Source of the DNA: Strobilurus pachycystidiatus
Lineage: Eukaryota; Basidiomycota; Agaricomycetes; Agaricales; Physalacriaceae
Direction of reading: 5' to 3'
DNA length: 64,000 bases
Assembly (NCBI GenBank): GCA_019915135.1
Contig: JAHLMK010000001.1
Span: forward strand, 5,642,001-5,706,000
Shown here: in pieces, positions 51,729 to 64,000 of the stretch
How positions within the stretch are numbered: the stretch's first letter is position 1
Layout: every line of letters begins with the position of its first letter
Notes under the pieces: model-generated
The model's input: only the letters and a program-made list of their open reading frames with translations
What the model was told of the DNA's origin: nothing
The model's database searches: none
Translations under genes and position numbers: made by a program

Positions 51729-54240
51729 CTATACCACTCGCGGAAACCAAGGATCCACACTCGGATCCCACCTCAGCCTCTTCCAGTCAAACTCCCCATC
51801 AACACCCTGAGGCAGACTCTGCCCTAGATTCTCACAAGTCGTCATGAATCCCTTCACGAACTGAAAAATAGGTTAACAGCTTGCCCAGATATGGGAATCA
51901 TATGTACCTTGGTCCTATCCTTCGACGAAAACGCCGCATAACCTCCACCGTCGAGCTTGGCAAGGATCTCATGGGCGAGTACACAGCATCCTGCAGGCGA
52001 ATGCGTCGTATCCTCCGCCACCTCCGCAGCGGCCGGAAAGAACCTGATCAACTCCGGGTGCGCGACAGGCGTAGCCACGACATCCTGATACTCGCTGTTC
52101 CCAACCCACTTGTACCTCCTCAAGAAATTGTGCTTCATCTTCCCCCAGTCAAACGGGAGCGCCGGAGCGAGTACGGAGTACAGCGCGACACATACTAGCT
52201 GAATTGCAGTGAGGAATTGACGCTGGAATGTCATTTCCTTGGATGGAAGGCTATCTGCTGTGATGTTGGCGACAGGCAGGGGTTGATGGTGAGTACATAC
52301 CTGGCAAAAGGACACCGAGGATCGAGTCCATGCATGAGAGATGCCGCTCGATGATCTGGGCAGCGTACCAGTACGCAAATGGGCGTTCATCCGGCGCGTA
52401 CAGCTCCAAATGGAAGCCCGATAAGACCAGGTCTCTCAATCCAGTCAGACGCCAATGTAATGCAGCATTTGGCAGCTGCTTGACAAGTCTCTGTTCCTCG
52501 GGGTCCTGGGAGCAGCATGGGTACAGCCCAACACGGAACAGACGAGTGACATACCGCCGCGTGAACATTCTCCAGCACTGTCAGGAATAGGTCGTAGATG
52601 ACATGCCACTCGAACACCAACTTCGTCAGCTGTCTTCTTCGTCTCGGTGCATTTTGCCAGCAGCCCGATACGGTAGGAATAAGAAGCTGCGGATAATATA
52701 AGAGTTGTGTTGATAGCCTGATGAGAGCACGACGTACTTTACTGAGACTCCGTTCTATATACCCAAGAGGCGGCGGAGAGCGACCTCGCCATCCCCTTTG
52801 TATGATGTTTAATAGGGCCTCCTGCGACGTGCCCAGAGTCTCCATCATGAACGCCTGCGAAAGCCAAGTCGGGGTGTATCGGCCAAGCACTAATAGGCCG
52901 TCGTGAAAACAAGTCTGCGTACGCGAACGAATGTAGGCCTGATGATCAGTTTTTGTCCATGACCTCAGGTTGCCTGTGATCTAAATCGCCTGATGAAGAC
53001 TTGCGAGGATACTTGAGAGTGGCGATATTTACCTCCCAAGTTGAAATATTCCGAGACACCGAAAGGAGCGAGATTTCGTGCCAGCCGTCTATCATCTTTT
53101 CTACAGAATTCCATGTTTGGTCGATTGAAGATAGTGTGAGGACGCGGACGGGTATGAAGGTTATCAGTCGGCGTGATATGTAGGGGTCAAAGGCGAAATG
53201 AGCGGGTGATTGCGCGTCGGGGATCGGAGAGGGATGAGCGCGTAGATATACGAGTAGTTCGCGCGCCTGGAAAAGGAGAGACTGGAACTGTGCGAGGTGG
53301 TCAAACAAGTTCGTCGTCATGAGTTTGAGAAGAATCCTGCGCATATTGAGACGCGCGTGCAGACCGTCTTTCCACGGCTGAGGGACTAGACGACCGTAAG
53401 ATGCGTGAAGGGAGAGTGTATCGTGAACATGCGCACTTTTGGTCGTGTGGGATATCCAGTTGAGGGTCTCATCGAGCTTGGCCAAGGCGCTCTTTACCTG
53501 ATAGCCCTCGAGTAGTGAGACCTCACACTTGTCTGCTTGCCAGTCCTCGCCCTTTTGTCTGGTTATGAGTCCGAGCTTTCTGCAACGACAGAATAGGACA
53601 TACATCGTGTAGGGAACTTCGATTGAGCTCATCCCAGGCAACGCCACAGCACTTGAGCAAGCCTTGGATGTAAGTGCGCAGAACGACCGAGATGAGCTCG
53701 ATTGGACGCGACTTGGTGAGCTGGATGTCGTGATACGGGATCATGTCTGGGTCGATTTGGGCGAGCTCATGCACGTAGACAAGCGTGAAGACGGTGTTAG
53801 AGAGCAGGTTTCCGGCGTGCCATTCCATCTGAGGGATACAATTCAACACATCGAGTATAGTGGGAGCGAATTGGGGTGACCTCGTACGCAAACGACCTGT
53901 CAATGATCCAACACAGTTCCTGGGGCAAGAGTGGCTGCAGTGGGTCAAAGGGCGGCCGCCTGTTCTCTTCTGAGATCATCCCGCTGTCCAGTCGAGGCTC
54001 GCCGATCTGGACGAGGCAAATTAGCATGACCCGGCCGCGGCGCGCAACGATGACCGCACCTCCAGCGCACTCATGGCATCCTGCAGCGTAAATCCGTCGG
54101 TCCAAATCATCTCGCCAGGCTGCATCTCTGCGGGGATATCGTAAACAGCTCCGGATATCCTTTCATAAGGGCGTACCGGCCGAGGCGCTGGAGAAAAGGT
54201 CACCGACGTCAATGAAGGCGTCACCGCCGGGGAGTTCCAT
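51729..54240 (-). CDS. NAA35/Mak10, auxiliary subunit of the NatC N-terminal acetyltransferase
   Basis: NatC acetylates N-terminal Met-hydrophobic termini co-translationally; this subunit anchors the catalytic one to ribosomes. Start MELPGGDAFIDVGDLFSSAS (ATG at 54238-54240, first after an in-frame stop), then an intron and MQPGEMIWTDGFTLQDAMSA. The family hallmark LEIGEPRLDSGM follows across an intron near 54011-54055. Further on, FTLVYVHELAQIDPDMIPYH and IQGLLKCCGVAWDELNRSS are typical. Long helical segments (LVYLRAHPSPIPD, FIPVRVLTLSSIDQTWNSVE) and the end GGGYAAFSSKDRTK then FPRVV complete about 700 residues. Many introns. Its start faces that of TrpRS, 188 bp away. Confidence 0.8.
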
Positions 54241-54428
54241 GTCGAGGAGATCAAGGGCGGTCTATGCGCGCCGTGGACGTCGGTGCCGCCGTCGAGAACG
54301 ATGTGAGAAAAGGCAAAGTTGTAAGGGCGGGATGGTGGGCGGATGATAACATGGTTTTGTGTGGCTGTGTATTTCCAGTCGAATTAAGTTACTTTCGTAA
54401 ATAATTTCTCTCGGTGGCGGTGCGGCTT
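54241..54428. promoter_or_regulatory. Bidirectional promoter region between NAA35 and mitochondrial TrpRS
   Basis: Only 188 bp separate the two divergent start codons, so both promoters and 5' UTRs must share or overlap this span. No specific factor site was assigned. Confidence 0.5.
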
Positions 54429-55731
54429 ATGTTTCTTTCCCGGACACTTTCATCGCTCGCACGGAAAAGGTGCTTTTCTACGTCCACACGCGCCCACAAC
54501 CGCGTCGTTGTTTCTGGCATTCAGCCAACGGGAATTCCACACGTAAACCTTGCATATGACTGGATATCTTCATCGTCTCAACGCGCCGTCAGCTAGGGAA
54601 TTACTTTGGCGCACTTGCGAACTGGGTCAACCTCCAAAGGAATGCTGACCCGGACGATGTACTGCTGTATATGGTCGTTGGATGGCATGCCTTGACGCTG
54701 CCGCAGGACCCGGCTCTCCTTGCGGCCTCACGGAGCGATATGTTGGCTCTGCTCCTAGCTATTGGTCTGGACCCAAAACGGTCTATAATTTTCCATCAGG
54801 ACCACGTACGCGCCCAGCTTCTTTGCGCCGACTCGCACTCAACTGTATCCTGCACAGAATCGCGACCACGCCGAATTGGCTTGGCTTTTTAGCTGCATGA
54901 CATCGATGGGCATGCTTAAACGCATGACGACATACAAGTCGCGTCTTGCGACGTCTAAGAACTTGCCAGATAGTGCCGAAATTGACGATGGCGCGTTGAA
55001 TGCCGGACTGTTCACATACCCCGTGCTTATGGCGGCAGATATCCTGGTTTACAAGTATGCAACCTCAGAGTCATCTCACCCGACAGTCCTGAATCCTTTG
55101 TTAGTTCGACACATGTCCCGGTCGGTGATGACCAAACTCAACACCTAGAGCTTGCACGCGATCTCGTTGAACGCTTCGACAATACCTACAAATCCTCTCC
55201 TCCAGTGTTCACGATGCCCAACATGATAAAGAGTATGTTCTCTCACTTCATTCCCTCATCATACTCACGCCTCCTTATCCAGCCTCTTCCAAGCGCATCC
55301 TCTCTCTACGCGACCCCACATCCAAGATGTCCAAATCCGCGCCCGACCCTGCTTCCCGCATCCTCCTCACCGACACCCACCCCGAAATCGCCTCTAAAAT
55401 TCGCATCGCAGTCACCGACTCTGTTTCCGGTATCACATACGACCCCGTCTCCCGCGCAGGCACGGCAAACCTCCTTACTATCCTAGGCGCGTGCACTGAC
55501 GAGAAGCCGGAGGACGTCGCGATGAGGTACGAATACAAGAACCACGGGCATTTGAAGAAGGACGTGGTTGAGGCCATTGAGGAGAAGATCAAGGGTCCAC
55601 GGGCGGAGTTTGGGAAATTGAGGCTCGACAAGGCGTACTTGGAAAGTGTGGCAAAGGATGGGGCAGACAGAGCCGCAGAGAGGTCGGGCAAGACGATGGC
55701 GTTGGTTAGGGCTGCTGTTGGACTGGCTTGA
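54429..55731 (+). CDS. Tryptophanyl-tRNA synthetase, mitochondrial type
   Basis: Class I aminoacyl-tRNA synthetase that charges tRNA-Trp. The start ATG yields an Arg/Ser-rich, acid-free N-terminus (MFLSRTLSSLARKRCFSTST) fitting a mitochondrial presequence. RVVVSGIQPTGIPH joins LGNYFGALANWVNLQ over a GTAAAC...GTCAG intron, giving the HIGH-like GIPHLGNY. Later exons read VVGWHALTLPQDP, AELAWLFSCMTSMGML, TYPVLMAADILVYK and VPVGDDQTQHLELARDLVER. The KMSKS loop is exact (DPTSKMSKSAPDP). The C-terminal helical region ends RAAVGLA. Six exons; length about 380 residues, typical of bacterial-type TrpRS. Only one such gene is seen here; the cytosolic enzyme would lie elsewhere. Confidence 0.9.
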
Positions 55732-56004
55732 ATGCAGAATAGCCAGGCCTGTTTGCATTTGCACCTTGACTCGTTCAAGTTTTACGGCATGCCTGTTTGC
55801 TGTCACTGGAACCAAAATTGGTTTGTCGATTGCCCATTCGTGAGGACGGCGAGAGCGACAGAGTCACAAAGAAGCTAGAAGCACTTGGGAAGGCTAATTG
55901 ACTTGCGCTTCGAAGGTCTGAACGTACGTAAATATTCGCTGTCCGACTCCGACTCTTTCTCCCTCTTCCATCTTCACGTCAGTCCATTTATCTTCTCCTT
56001 AGCG

Positions 56005-57490
56005 ATGGACTCGCCTGCTTTCGCCCAAGAGTTGCTCGACAGCATCGTCGATTTCCTCAGGGAGGATCGGGCCACTCTAAAGAGCCTGCGATTGGCGTCT
56101 CGTTGCTTTGACGCTCGGTGTTTCAGATATCTAAGCAGCAGAGAGCTCTCCATAAACCCAGACTCGGTTGTGCGCCATGGCGACACCATTGCATACTTCA
56201 GTTGTTCCAAGGCAAAGATTGCTCCAGGTGCCATCATCCGCACTTTTGAATCCTCCACCATCGAGATCACACGCCACATCGAGTCATGCAGTGTCGAAAT
56301 CCGCCCGCCTCTTACGTTCTCCCGCGTCGCAGAATTCCTAGCGCACACGTTGCGGTCCATGCCCAGCCTCTACGAGTTGGTGTTGCGGTTCGACAGATGC
56401 CCTGGATGGAACACGGACGGGACCGAACAACAATTTGCTGTCCTCCCTACATCATTTCCTCTGCTCGACACCATCCAGAGCATACGCATCGAAGACGCGA
56501 TATACCGCAGCGCAGAGCTCTTTCGCTTTCTTGGGACTTTTCACAATCTTCGTACGCTCACGTTAGCCGGAGTGGGTGGTTTCTTCCAGTATCCAGATTC
56601 TGCAAGGCTAGCACCGCTCAATCGCCCACTCGAAGAGCTCGTATTCGTCGTGGGTGCTGCCTTTTCGGCGCCACCGCCACCGCCACCGACTGGAACCGTT
56701 GGCGCACGTCGGGTCCCTGGGGAATCCTCGCGTGTCCTCAATACTCTTCTGAAAGTGTGGACTGTACAAAAATTGACCCTAGTCTGCTTCGAGTCGGACT
56801 CGCCAATTGTATTTGGTTCGTGGGCCATACCAACATCAACAGCCAAGGCTTACCATTTGACATACTAATCATAGACTCATGCGTCGAAGGCGTGATGTCC
56901 ATCCCGTCTATCGTTTTCGTTGCGGCTGAGATGTCTGACTGGGTTACACACCCCCGATGGCCGGCAAGCTCACCATATTCGTTTTTTGCTCGACTATCTT
57001 GTGCAGAGCAAGTCGGAATTAGGAACCTCCACGTTGTTTTACATCTGCCTAAAGATATGGAGCCGCGGCAGACTGACCGTATACTTTCGAGTTTCGGCCA
57101 GCATCTTCGACTCGGATATGAGAGGCCAGCGTCTAATGGCCGCAAAGTTCCACCTATGGATGTCATCCTTGACCGGCCAGAATTGGCAGGTCTTCGAAGT
57201 ATCCATATAACGTTGGCTAATTCACAATCCATGCCAACCGACTATCGTTCGTGGTGGGAGCAAGGAGCACGAAGGGTTGCTTTCCCGCGGTTCATCTCCA
57301 AGGATTTCAACGAGTTTGTTGTTATGTGGGATGATCAATCCTGGGATGTTGTCACTTCCAATGAAGGTAAATTGGTGTCTCCACTCTTCTACATGTTTAC
57401 TGACCGTTTTTCCCAGCCCGCACCCGTGAAGCCCGTCTTCGGCAACGGCGTAAACTTGCTAGCCGCAGCTTCAAGTTCTCCGCCTTTTAG
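56005..57490 (+). CDS. F-box-like/LRR-like protein
   Basis: Start MDSPAFAQELLDSIVDFLRE followed by LKSLRLASRCFDARCFRYLS, an F-box-like opening. The body has Leu-rich units (MPSLYELVLRFDRCP, LRTLTLAGVGGFF, LEELVFVVGAAF), a PPPPPP run and VQKLTLVCFESDSP. A GTTCGT...ATCATAG intron at about 56818-56873 joins DSCVEGVMSIPSIVFVAAEM, RNLHVVLHLPKDMEP and DFNEFVVMWDDQSWDVV. The last intron (about 57368-57418) leads to a basic tail ending SFKFSAF. Not close to the three cargo paralogs. Likely SCF adaptor by family. Confidence 0.65.
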
Positions 57491-58358
57491 CACATCTTGA
57501 GATGAAAAAGAATAGACTGTGTGGCAGGATATGGTTGGGCGATTGACGAGTACATCGAGGGCAAGATGGGATGGATCTCAGAATGCATCTCGGAAGGTGT
57601 GGCGCCGAATGTGTTGAATAACCTACGCTTTCTTTCTTTCCAGCCATTTTCCTTGGACTATCTTTTGATGATACTATAGCTACTTGTCACTGTTGCTTGA
57701 CCTGATTTGACTGACTGCAGACACGTTTTACAATTGAAATTGATCTGGATACCTTGCATTTCGGCGCCACATATTGCTCGTCACCACAGACCTGAACCTA
57801 ATCTCCCAGACGATCAACGACCTCCAGATGAAGCCGTGCTCGTTTCTTAGGTCATTGACTGATCCGCCGGTTGTCCGACGGTAAGATTGCGAAAGTCACA
57901 AGTCCATCGTCAAGTGCAAGGAACAGTTACACTGAGCACGGTTCACCCGGAGAGGCCATCAGTCATCTGCGCCATGACTGTGCTTGAACCCGCAAGTTTT
58001 CACTTTCATGTACACTGTACAGTGACCGAGATAATCACTTTCAGGATTCGCACTGTCCAGTCTGCAAGACCCTAGGCGGCTTAGCTATGAGCTACATATC
58101 ACTTCCAATTACTCCAGCTTCTCATAATACGATAAGTATGTAGCTTCATTCAAATTGGCTACACCGCGTCTGTATTGTGAGACGAAAACGTCAAAGCCAC
58201 GCTTACTTGTCGAGATCACTGATTGGCTGTCAAGATAGCCATTAGTGGGCACGCCAGCAGCCGTGACAAACACCTTGAACGTTGACTAGCTCGATCTCTA
58301 ACAGTTACAGCCACTACAAATCCGCTCTCTGCCTGTCTTCTGCATGCTGATGTCCTGA
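57491..58358. other. Intergenic with a short coding-like stretch
   Basis: Between 57531 and 57680 one plus-strand frame reads GYGWAIDEYIEGKMGWISEC and onward to LLMIL before a stop, preceded by a possible GGCAG acceptor. It may be an alternative last exon of the F-box gene or a remnant. The remainder, 57.7-58.36 kb, shows no gene. Confidence 0.4.
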
Positions 58359-61300
58359 ATGCCCGCAGAGACGAGACGACGCCAGAAAGTGTTCACCGAA
58401 GAGGAGCTCAAGGACATTGAGCAGAAGCGCATACGCGGTGAGTCCAGCCTCGGCCGAGATCTGCGTCCAACTTACACGCCGTCTACCAGGCGAATTATCC
58501 TGTGCAGAATGCCGCCGACTCAAGCTGCGATGCGATAAAAAAGTGCCCTGTTCGTCGTGCTGTAGACGCGGCTGTGAGAGCATATGTCCGTGTGGTACGT
58601 GCTGGCGTTCTCGGGGTGGGCAGGCGCTAATCCGTCGCGCGGCAGGCATTCTGTCCGCAGGTCAGGGTACCAGGTGCGCTGCAGCGGTACTCGCTCCTTT
58701 GCTTCTGACCACGACCACCATGCATGCAGATTCATCCTCGCCGACACGGACCATCTCCATCGCAAGATCACCGAGATGAGCCAGCGCATCCGCCAGCTCG
58801 AGGATGCGCTAGCGATACTGCAGGCGAGCGTGTCCCACGACCGACACCCGCTCCTTGACGAGGACCTGCTCAGAGTCAAGTTTGGCGCCGAGGCACCCCA
58901 TCCAGACACAGTGCGGCCCGCGGACACTCAGGCCATCGACGCCCTCGGAACACTCACCCTCACAGACACCGGCGACATGCGCTACTTCGGCCGCTCTGCT
59001 GGAACCGAGACGCTCATGGCAGGCGAAGACTGGGACGACGACCCCGAGGCCACCACTACATTCCCCTTCTCCAGCCAGCCTGTCCCAATCGCATCCCTCG
59101 CCGAACAACTTCCTCCCCGGGAGCACGCAGAATACCTCTCGCACTCGTACATCGACCACGCGTCACTCTTCTTCCGCCCTATCAAGCACGACGAGCTCTT
59201 CGATTCCTTCCTCCCCAAATTGTACGAGGACTCGGGCCGCAACTCTCTCACAGGCGAATCCCTCGCTATGCTCTACTTCATTCTCGCTCTCGGCGCTCTA
59301 TTCGATCTCAAGCTCGACGCGTATAATAAGGAGGCAGAGCTCTATTACAAACTCGGCGTCAGCGCGCTCTCGTTACGTCCTGTTCTGGATACACCTCAGA
59401 TTGATACCATCCGTGCTGTTGGCCTGATGGCCACGTATCACAGCATGGCCAGCAAGAAATACTCACGCGATAGTGCCGTATGTTCTCCTCATCTCTCATC
59501 TTTCTTACGTGATGTTGAACCAATCGCAAGTGGTGTTGCATGAGCCTGGCAGCGAAGTTGGCTCAAAGCGTAAGTTTGGGTACCTTCCCAAGACACGTAT
59601 TTGACGACGTACCACTAGATCGGTCTTCGTCAGTCTTAATCTACTCAACACAAACACTCAGTTCTTGACGTCTCGCAACAGACAGGGACAGTGCTCGCTG
59701 GGGTATGGCTCCTGCGATGGTGCAAATGAGGCGTACATTATGGTGGGAGATATTTGCCTCGGACGTATCTCATGTAAGTTTCCGTATGCTTCGGGTTCAA
59801 GCGTCTCAATAACTGTCCTGGCTACAAGAGTTTAGCACTTGGCCGACCGCCCTCGATACATCAGTCTTTCGCTGATTGTGAATTCCCCACTGACGAAGAG
59901 GCTACTTTGAGCGACACAGGGGAGATCGAATACGGATGTACGCTCACCTGCCCACTCTTCATTGGTGTGATGCTAAAGTCCCTTCAAGTTTGGCGCATGA
60001 AGTATACCTTTGCGCGGGACATCTTCAGTGCCGTCGTAGATGCCACCCTCACCGCCAAGTCGCCAAGTTACGCAACCGTGCTGGATTTGGACAAGAAAGT
60101 CAGGCAGATGTCTTTCCCGTCTTCTGTCAAACCGTATGTGAGATTGGAAGATGGAGAAGAGATCTACTACTCGAGCGCTAAGAGTTTACGAGATTTCTAT
60201 GCCAGCCAGCATCGGACAGTCAGTATGTACTCGGCAGGTTCCACTTCATTTTGCTGATCTGTTACTAGCGATGCTGTATCTGCACCGTAGTTTCTTTGCG
60301 CAGTCCATCCTCGACCATCCCTCCAACCCACTTCTCAGCCCGTTTGCTCCGTCGTTCTTGACCGCATTCAGGAGCTCCTCGATCCTTATCAAGGCAGCTG
60401 CACATCAGTTCGACCGGTGCGCTGAGATGGCCGAGAGGGTATGGTTCCTTCTCTATCACATCTTCTCTTCGGCGGTAAGTGTTCGCGATTCCTGGTCCCA
60501 TCTCCAGCTGACTCTGACTCTTTACAGGTGATTGTCGGCAGTGTGGTTACGCGGTCACCCAACTCAAACATATCGCCTGGTGCCTTGCAGGACCTGGAAT
60601 TGGCGATCAAGCTGTTCCAGAAGAGCTCTGAGCATTCCGCGCGGGCAAGGATCGCGCTGGGGGTGTTGCGCAAACTGAAGGAGAAGGCGGTGAGGGCGTA
60701 TATGCAGGCGAGGGGCAAGGCGTTGCCTGCTGGGGTGGAGCCGATTGAGAATGAGAGCGTCGGTGGGTCGCCTGTACAGGCGCCAGCAAAGCATGATTCG
60801 GAGGAGGACGAGCTGGCGATATTCGGAGGGCAGACGAGGGTTTTGACGAAGAGCCACCGTGCGAAGCAGCGCTCCTCCCAGAGCTCACCCGCGTCGACAT
60901 CCTCGGACTGTTCGACGTCTCCGCCCCCTACCTCTACATCAGAGCTATCCCCCATCCACGTCCATCCCTCGCTCGTTGACTACCTCAAAGACGGCGGGGG
61001 GCGTACGTCCGCCATTGATCCCGAGCCTGATCCAGGGTACCTAGCGCACTGGCAGCAAAGACCACTGGCATTAGCATCTGCTGAGTATATGGACGTGACG
61101 CCGAGCGCGGAGCACCCGCAGTGGAGTGGGCTGTTTGATGTGGACCATCAGGGGCAGACGCAGTGGCTCGCGCCTGTTTCTGCGTCTGCATCTTTCCCGA
61201 ACCCGAATGCGTATTCTGCTTTGTCAAATCCGTACCCACCAGCGGATGGGTGGCCTGGGTACGCGCCAGGTCCAGGTCCTGGCGCGCAACATGAGGGTCC

Positions 61301-61412
61301 GGGGGGCGTGCATCCGGTTGAGCTGGGGCTGATGACGGAGTCGGCGATGGACGCGGGGTGGATGTCGTTCATGCAGGAGTGTGGGATATTCGGCTCGAGC
61401 GAGGGTAGGTAG
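58359..61412 (+). CDS. Zn2Cys6 fungal transcription factor
   Basis: Nuclear DNA-binding regulator. Start MPAETRRRQKVFTEEELKDI; an intron at about 58438-58490 leads to the cluster CAECRRLKLRCDKKVPCSSC followed by CRRGCESICP, the canonical six-Cys arrangement. A short coiled coil follows (ITEMSQRIRQLEDALAILQ). The fungal-trans middle domain shows YIDHASLFFRPIKHDELFD, AMLYFILALGALFDLKLDAY and, after introns, the landmark GMAPAMVQMRRTLWWEIFAS then LALGRPPSIHQSFADCEFP. The C-terminus is Ser/Pro-rich and acidic with DELSP-type stretches, a likely activation region, and ends SSEGR. Eight or more introns. It lies 580 bp upstream of a P450 in the same direction, so a regulatory link is possible but unshown. 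Confidence 0.86.
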
Positions 61413-61992
61413 GGGTTGGTGGGTGTTATGAATTCTTAGTGTGTATTCTTATTGTATCTGATGTAATGTATCGTGTATCTGGGACTACAAAATCGCAAGG
61501 AGAGGTCGCCATTACTTGCGACGAGAACTGCTAGTTTAGAACATAAGCCATCGTAGGTACGGGCCGGGGACGACACTGAAGTCTTTGAGCGTGACCGTTC
61601 GAAATGTAACTGTTGCGAGCATCACATTTTATTTCTTCTTTCTGCTCTCACTTCAACCCCGCTCTAAGTCCGGATAAGCCTTCATCTTGGATTGAGTGGG
61701 GGCCCCAAAGAACCGGAGCTTTGGGCGTTCTAGCAACTCACTGGGCTACTTATGATGCCCCTCAAATTCGCAAAGCAAGGCGCGTACTATGTAAGCGCAT
61801 CCAGATTAGTACTAGTACTTACGCTGATTATCTGCAGCCGCCATCCCTGTGTATTACGTTCCCCTATACCAGCCCTATACTGTATACAATTGCTTGCATC
61901 ACCTCAGCATCACCTGAACCCGTGCCTCTTGACAACAATCAATCTGTCCGATGTGGGAGATACTACTCGTTCTTCCTGCATCAACGTCCCCC
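61413..61992. other. Intergenic before the P450 gene
   Basis: AT-rich 3' flank with TGTATC/TGTAATGTATC repeats to about 61500, then a region without recognisable features. Several open frames near 61613-61990 overlap the P450 start out of frame and were not accepted. Confidence 0.5.
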
Positions 61993-63933
61993 ATGAGCGC
62001 CCCCGAGTCGTTATTGTTTGCCCATCCTTCCTCAAATCTGTATCTCCAGCTCTTTATCTTTCTAGTTGCATTGCGACTGTCTTATCTCGTATGCTCTCGA
62101 CTGTACTTTCATCCGTTGAGGGCATTCCCTGGACCCCGCCTGGCCGCCGTTACGGGTTTCTACCAAGGCTATTACGAGATATGGAAGAACGGAATGTTTG
62201 TTAAGCATTTGAAGGAGTTACACGATGTCTATGGTAGATATTCAACCCGTTCCCGTTTCTTCAGACACTCAATTTCAGGACAAAGGTCTCGTTGTCCGTG
62301 TGGGGCCTAATGAAGTACGTGCATTCAAGTGATGCTTTCTAGTAAAGACTGACTTGGCTAGTTACACTTCGAAAGCGCTGAAGCGTACTTCTCGATTTAC
62401 CCATCTTACTCTGGCTTCTCGAAAGAACCCGGCTTCTACACGGCTTTCGGGAGTGTGGACTCGACCTTTGGGCTTATCGATGTACAAGTCCACAAGAGAC
62501 GCAAAGAGATTCTCAACCCTCTGTTCTCTAGGCGCGCTATCCTCAAGCTGGAAAGTACGATCCAGGAAAAGGTCAGAGCCGTCTCAATGAATCAAATTAT
62601 CTGACTCCGAGTCGGATCGTTCCCCTAGATCGACCTCCTCGTCGAACAACTCAATACGTACACAGTACCCTCTCAGCCAGCAAATCTCCATCAGGCATTC
62701 CGCGCCCTCGCCATGGATGTAGTGACCGCCTACTCCTACTCACACTCCCTCGGCGGTCTCATGTCGCCTGGATTTGATCATCCAATTCTACGCGTCATGG
62801 AAAGTGCCATGCCTCTGGTAGCGGCTAGCAAGCATTTCGCCATTCTCCAACGCCTTCACGATCTTCCGGAGTGGCTCGCCGCATTGCTTAATCCTGACTT
62901 GGGGAGCACCGCTAAAATGAGAACGCATATGTCGCGCCAGGTGGATGCTATTTTGGCCGATCCAGATACACTGAAGCGTTCCGACACCGACCAAGAGACG
63001 ATATATCACCACCTGATAACACCAGATCTCGTCAAGTCAAGAGAACTACCATCTCGGAAGGCCTTGATTGACGAGGTATCACACTCCGAGTCTTTCTTCC
63101 TTAATCCGAGTGGTCACCACTGACTCGTAACAGGCTATGCTCCTCTTGGTCGCAGGTACGGATACCGTGAGCAGTACGATGACGGTCGGATTCTATCACG
63201 TCCTCTCAAATGAGAAAGTTGCCAAGGAGCTTCAGGAGGAGCTTCTGAAAGCATGGCCAGACAAGGACACGAAGTTCTCGTTTGAGATGGCAGAGAAGCT
63301 TCCTTACCTGGTCAGTATAATATCGTATCTCCAAGATCTAGCTCTTACATACCGATTAAGACGGCAGTTATCAAGGAGGCCCTGCGCGTCGGTACTGGCG
63401 TCCCGATAGCGCTTCCTCGCATCGCTCACGCGGACACAATCATCGCAGGAGTGGCCGTACCAGCTGGAGTGCGTCTGAGTCTTGTCCTGTTTACGCACTT
63501 TCCCTGACGATTTGAAGACTGCTGTCGCGGTTGCTCAGCCTTTCGTTCTCAAGGATCCCGCCGTCTTCCCCGAGCCTGACGTCTTCAAGCCCGAAAGATG
63601 GCTCCAGGGCGAGTCTTATAAACTCGAGAAATATCTTGTCGTCTTTTCCAAAGGTCCGAGAAGCTGTCTTGGAATGAAGTGGGTCAACAACCGTTCTTTG
63701 CACCCATCTTTACACGCCCTACAGCCTGGCGTGGTGCCAGCTCTACTTGACATTCTCGCACTTGATACGGAATTTTGAGATGGAAGTCTACGATACAAGG
63801 TGTGTCCTCAAACTTGGAGTTGTTCTTGATCTAAGCTGCCTTCAGTCCGGAAGATATGGTCTTCCGAGATTTCATGACGCCATTATGGGTTGGGAAGCCT
63901 CTCAAAGTACGCTTGAGAGCACGCCCTGTTTAG
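61993..63933 (+). CDS. Cytochrome P450 monooxygenase
   Basis: Membrane-bound heme oxygenase of the endoplasmic reticulum. Start MSAPESLLFAHPS, then anchor LQLFIFLVALRLSYLVCSRL and the hinge HPLRAFPGPRLAAVTGFYQG. Landmarks by exon: FGLIDVQVHKRRKEILNPLF (helix C region), the I-helix LLLVAGTDTVSS, the ExxR VIKEALRVGTG, the PERF-like FKPERWLQG and the heme loop FSKGPRSCLGM with its Cys. The last exons read CQLYLTFSHLIRNFEME and FRDFMTPLWVGKPLK. Eight or more short introns; length about 500 residues. All catalytic landmarks are intact. The substrate is unknown; neighbouring Zn2Cys6 regulator may control it. Confidence 0.88.
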
Positions 63934-64000
63934 AGAGTGGCGGAACAGACCATACTCTCTCGCAAAGAATACTTGGCATCGTGCTTTCAAGGCAAGAATG

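Overview
The window looks like nuclear DNA of a mushroom-forming basidiomycete (Agaricomycetes). Genes are broken by many short introns (about 45-75 bp, GTRNGT donors, CTRAC branch points, YAG acceptors), and the families present fit: a Helitron with a fused cysteine-peptidase-like domain, a TET/JBP-type 2OG dioxygenase, F-box-like repertoires, a PL14 lyase, P450s and a Zn2Cys6 regulator. No organism name can be given from sequence alone.

Left flank (1-3.07 kb): a peroxisomal enoyl-CoA hydratase/isomerase (PTS1 SKL), an intron-containing tRNA-Phe just behind it, and the 5' half of a membrane-anchored pepsin-like aspartic protease. Right flank (33.6-64 kb): the 3' half of the same protease, then calcipressin, a CCDC124/Lso2-like protein, a PL14 lyase divergent from a UDP-glycosyltransferase, a 4.5-kb gene-poor gap, an F-box-like gene, a decayed P450-like gene, NAA35/Mak10 divergent from mitochondrial TrpRS, another F-box-like gene, a Zn2Cys6 factor and a P450.

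Middle (about 3.07-33.55 kb): about 30.5 kb lies between the two protease halves. The halves join in frame if the block sits in one short intron whose donor is at 3069 and whose branch point and acceptor are at about 33588-33611. The block holds an uninterrupted 2652-codon, AT-rich Helitron Rep/PIF1-helicase ORF on the minus strand, with a subterminal hairpin at the left edge. It also carries about ten further genes: a TET/JBP-like dioxygenase, a small membrane protein, a Cys-motif coiled-coil protein, a Ulp1-like protein whose catalytic His and Cys are replaced, a large disordered protein, a protein with a conserved GDVVEV segment, a PPxY protein, and three related F-box-like genes sharing a C-terminal C-x2-C.

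The simplest reading is a very large Helitron-like element with captured cargo, or a nested set of insertions, sitting in a protease intron. That is inference; the split protease and the intact helicase are read directly. Splice sites were assigned by eye, so exon ends inside multi-exon genes are approximate even where outer bounds are exact.
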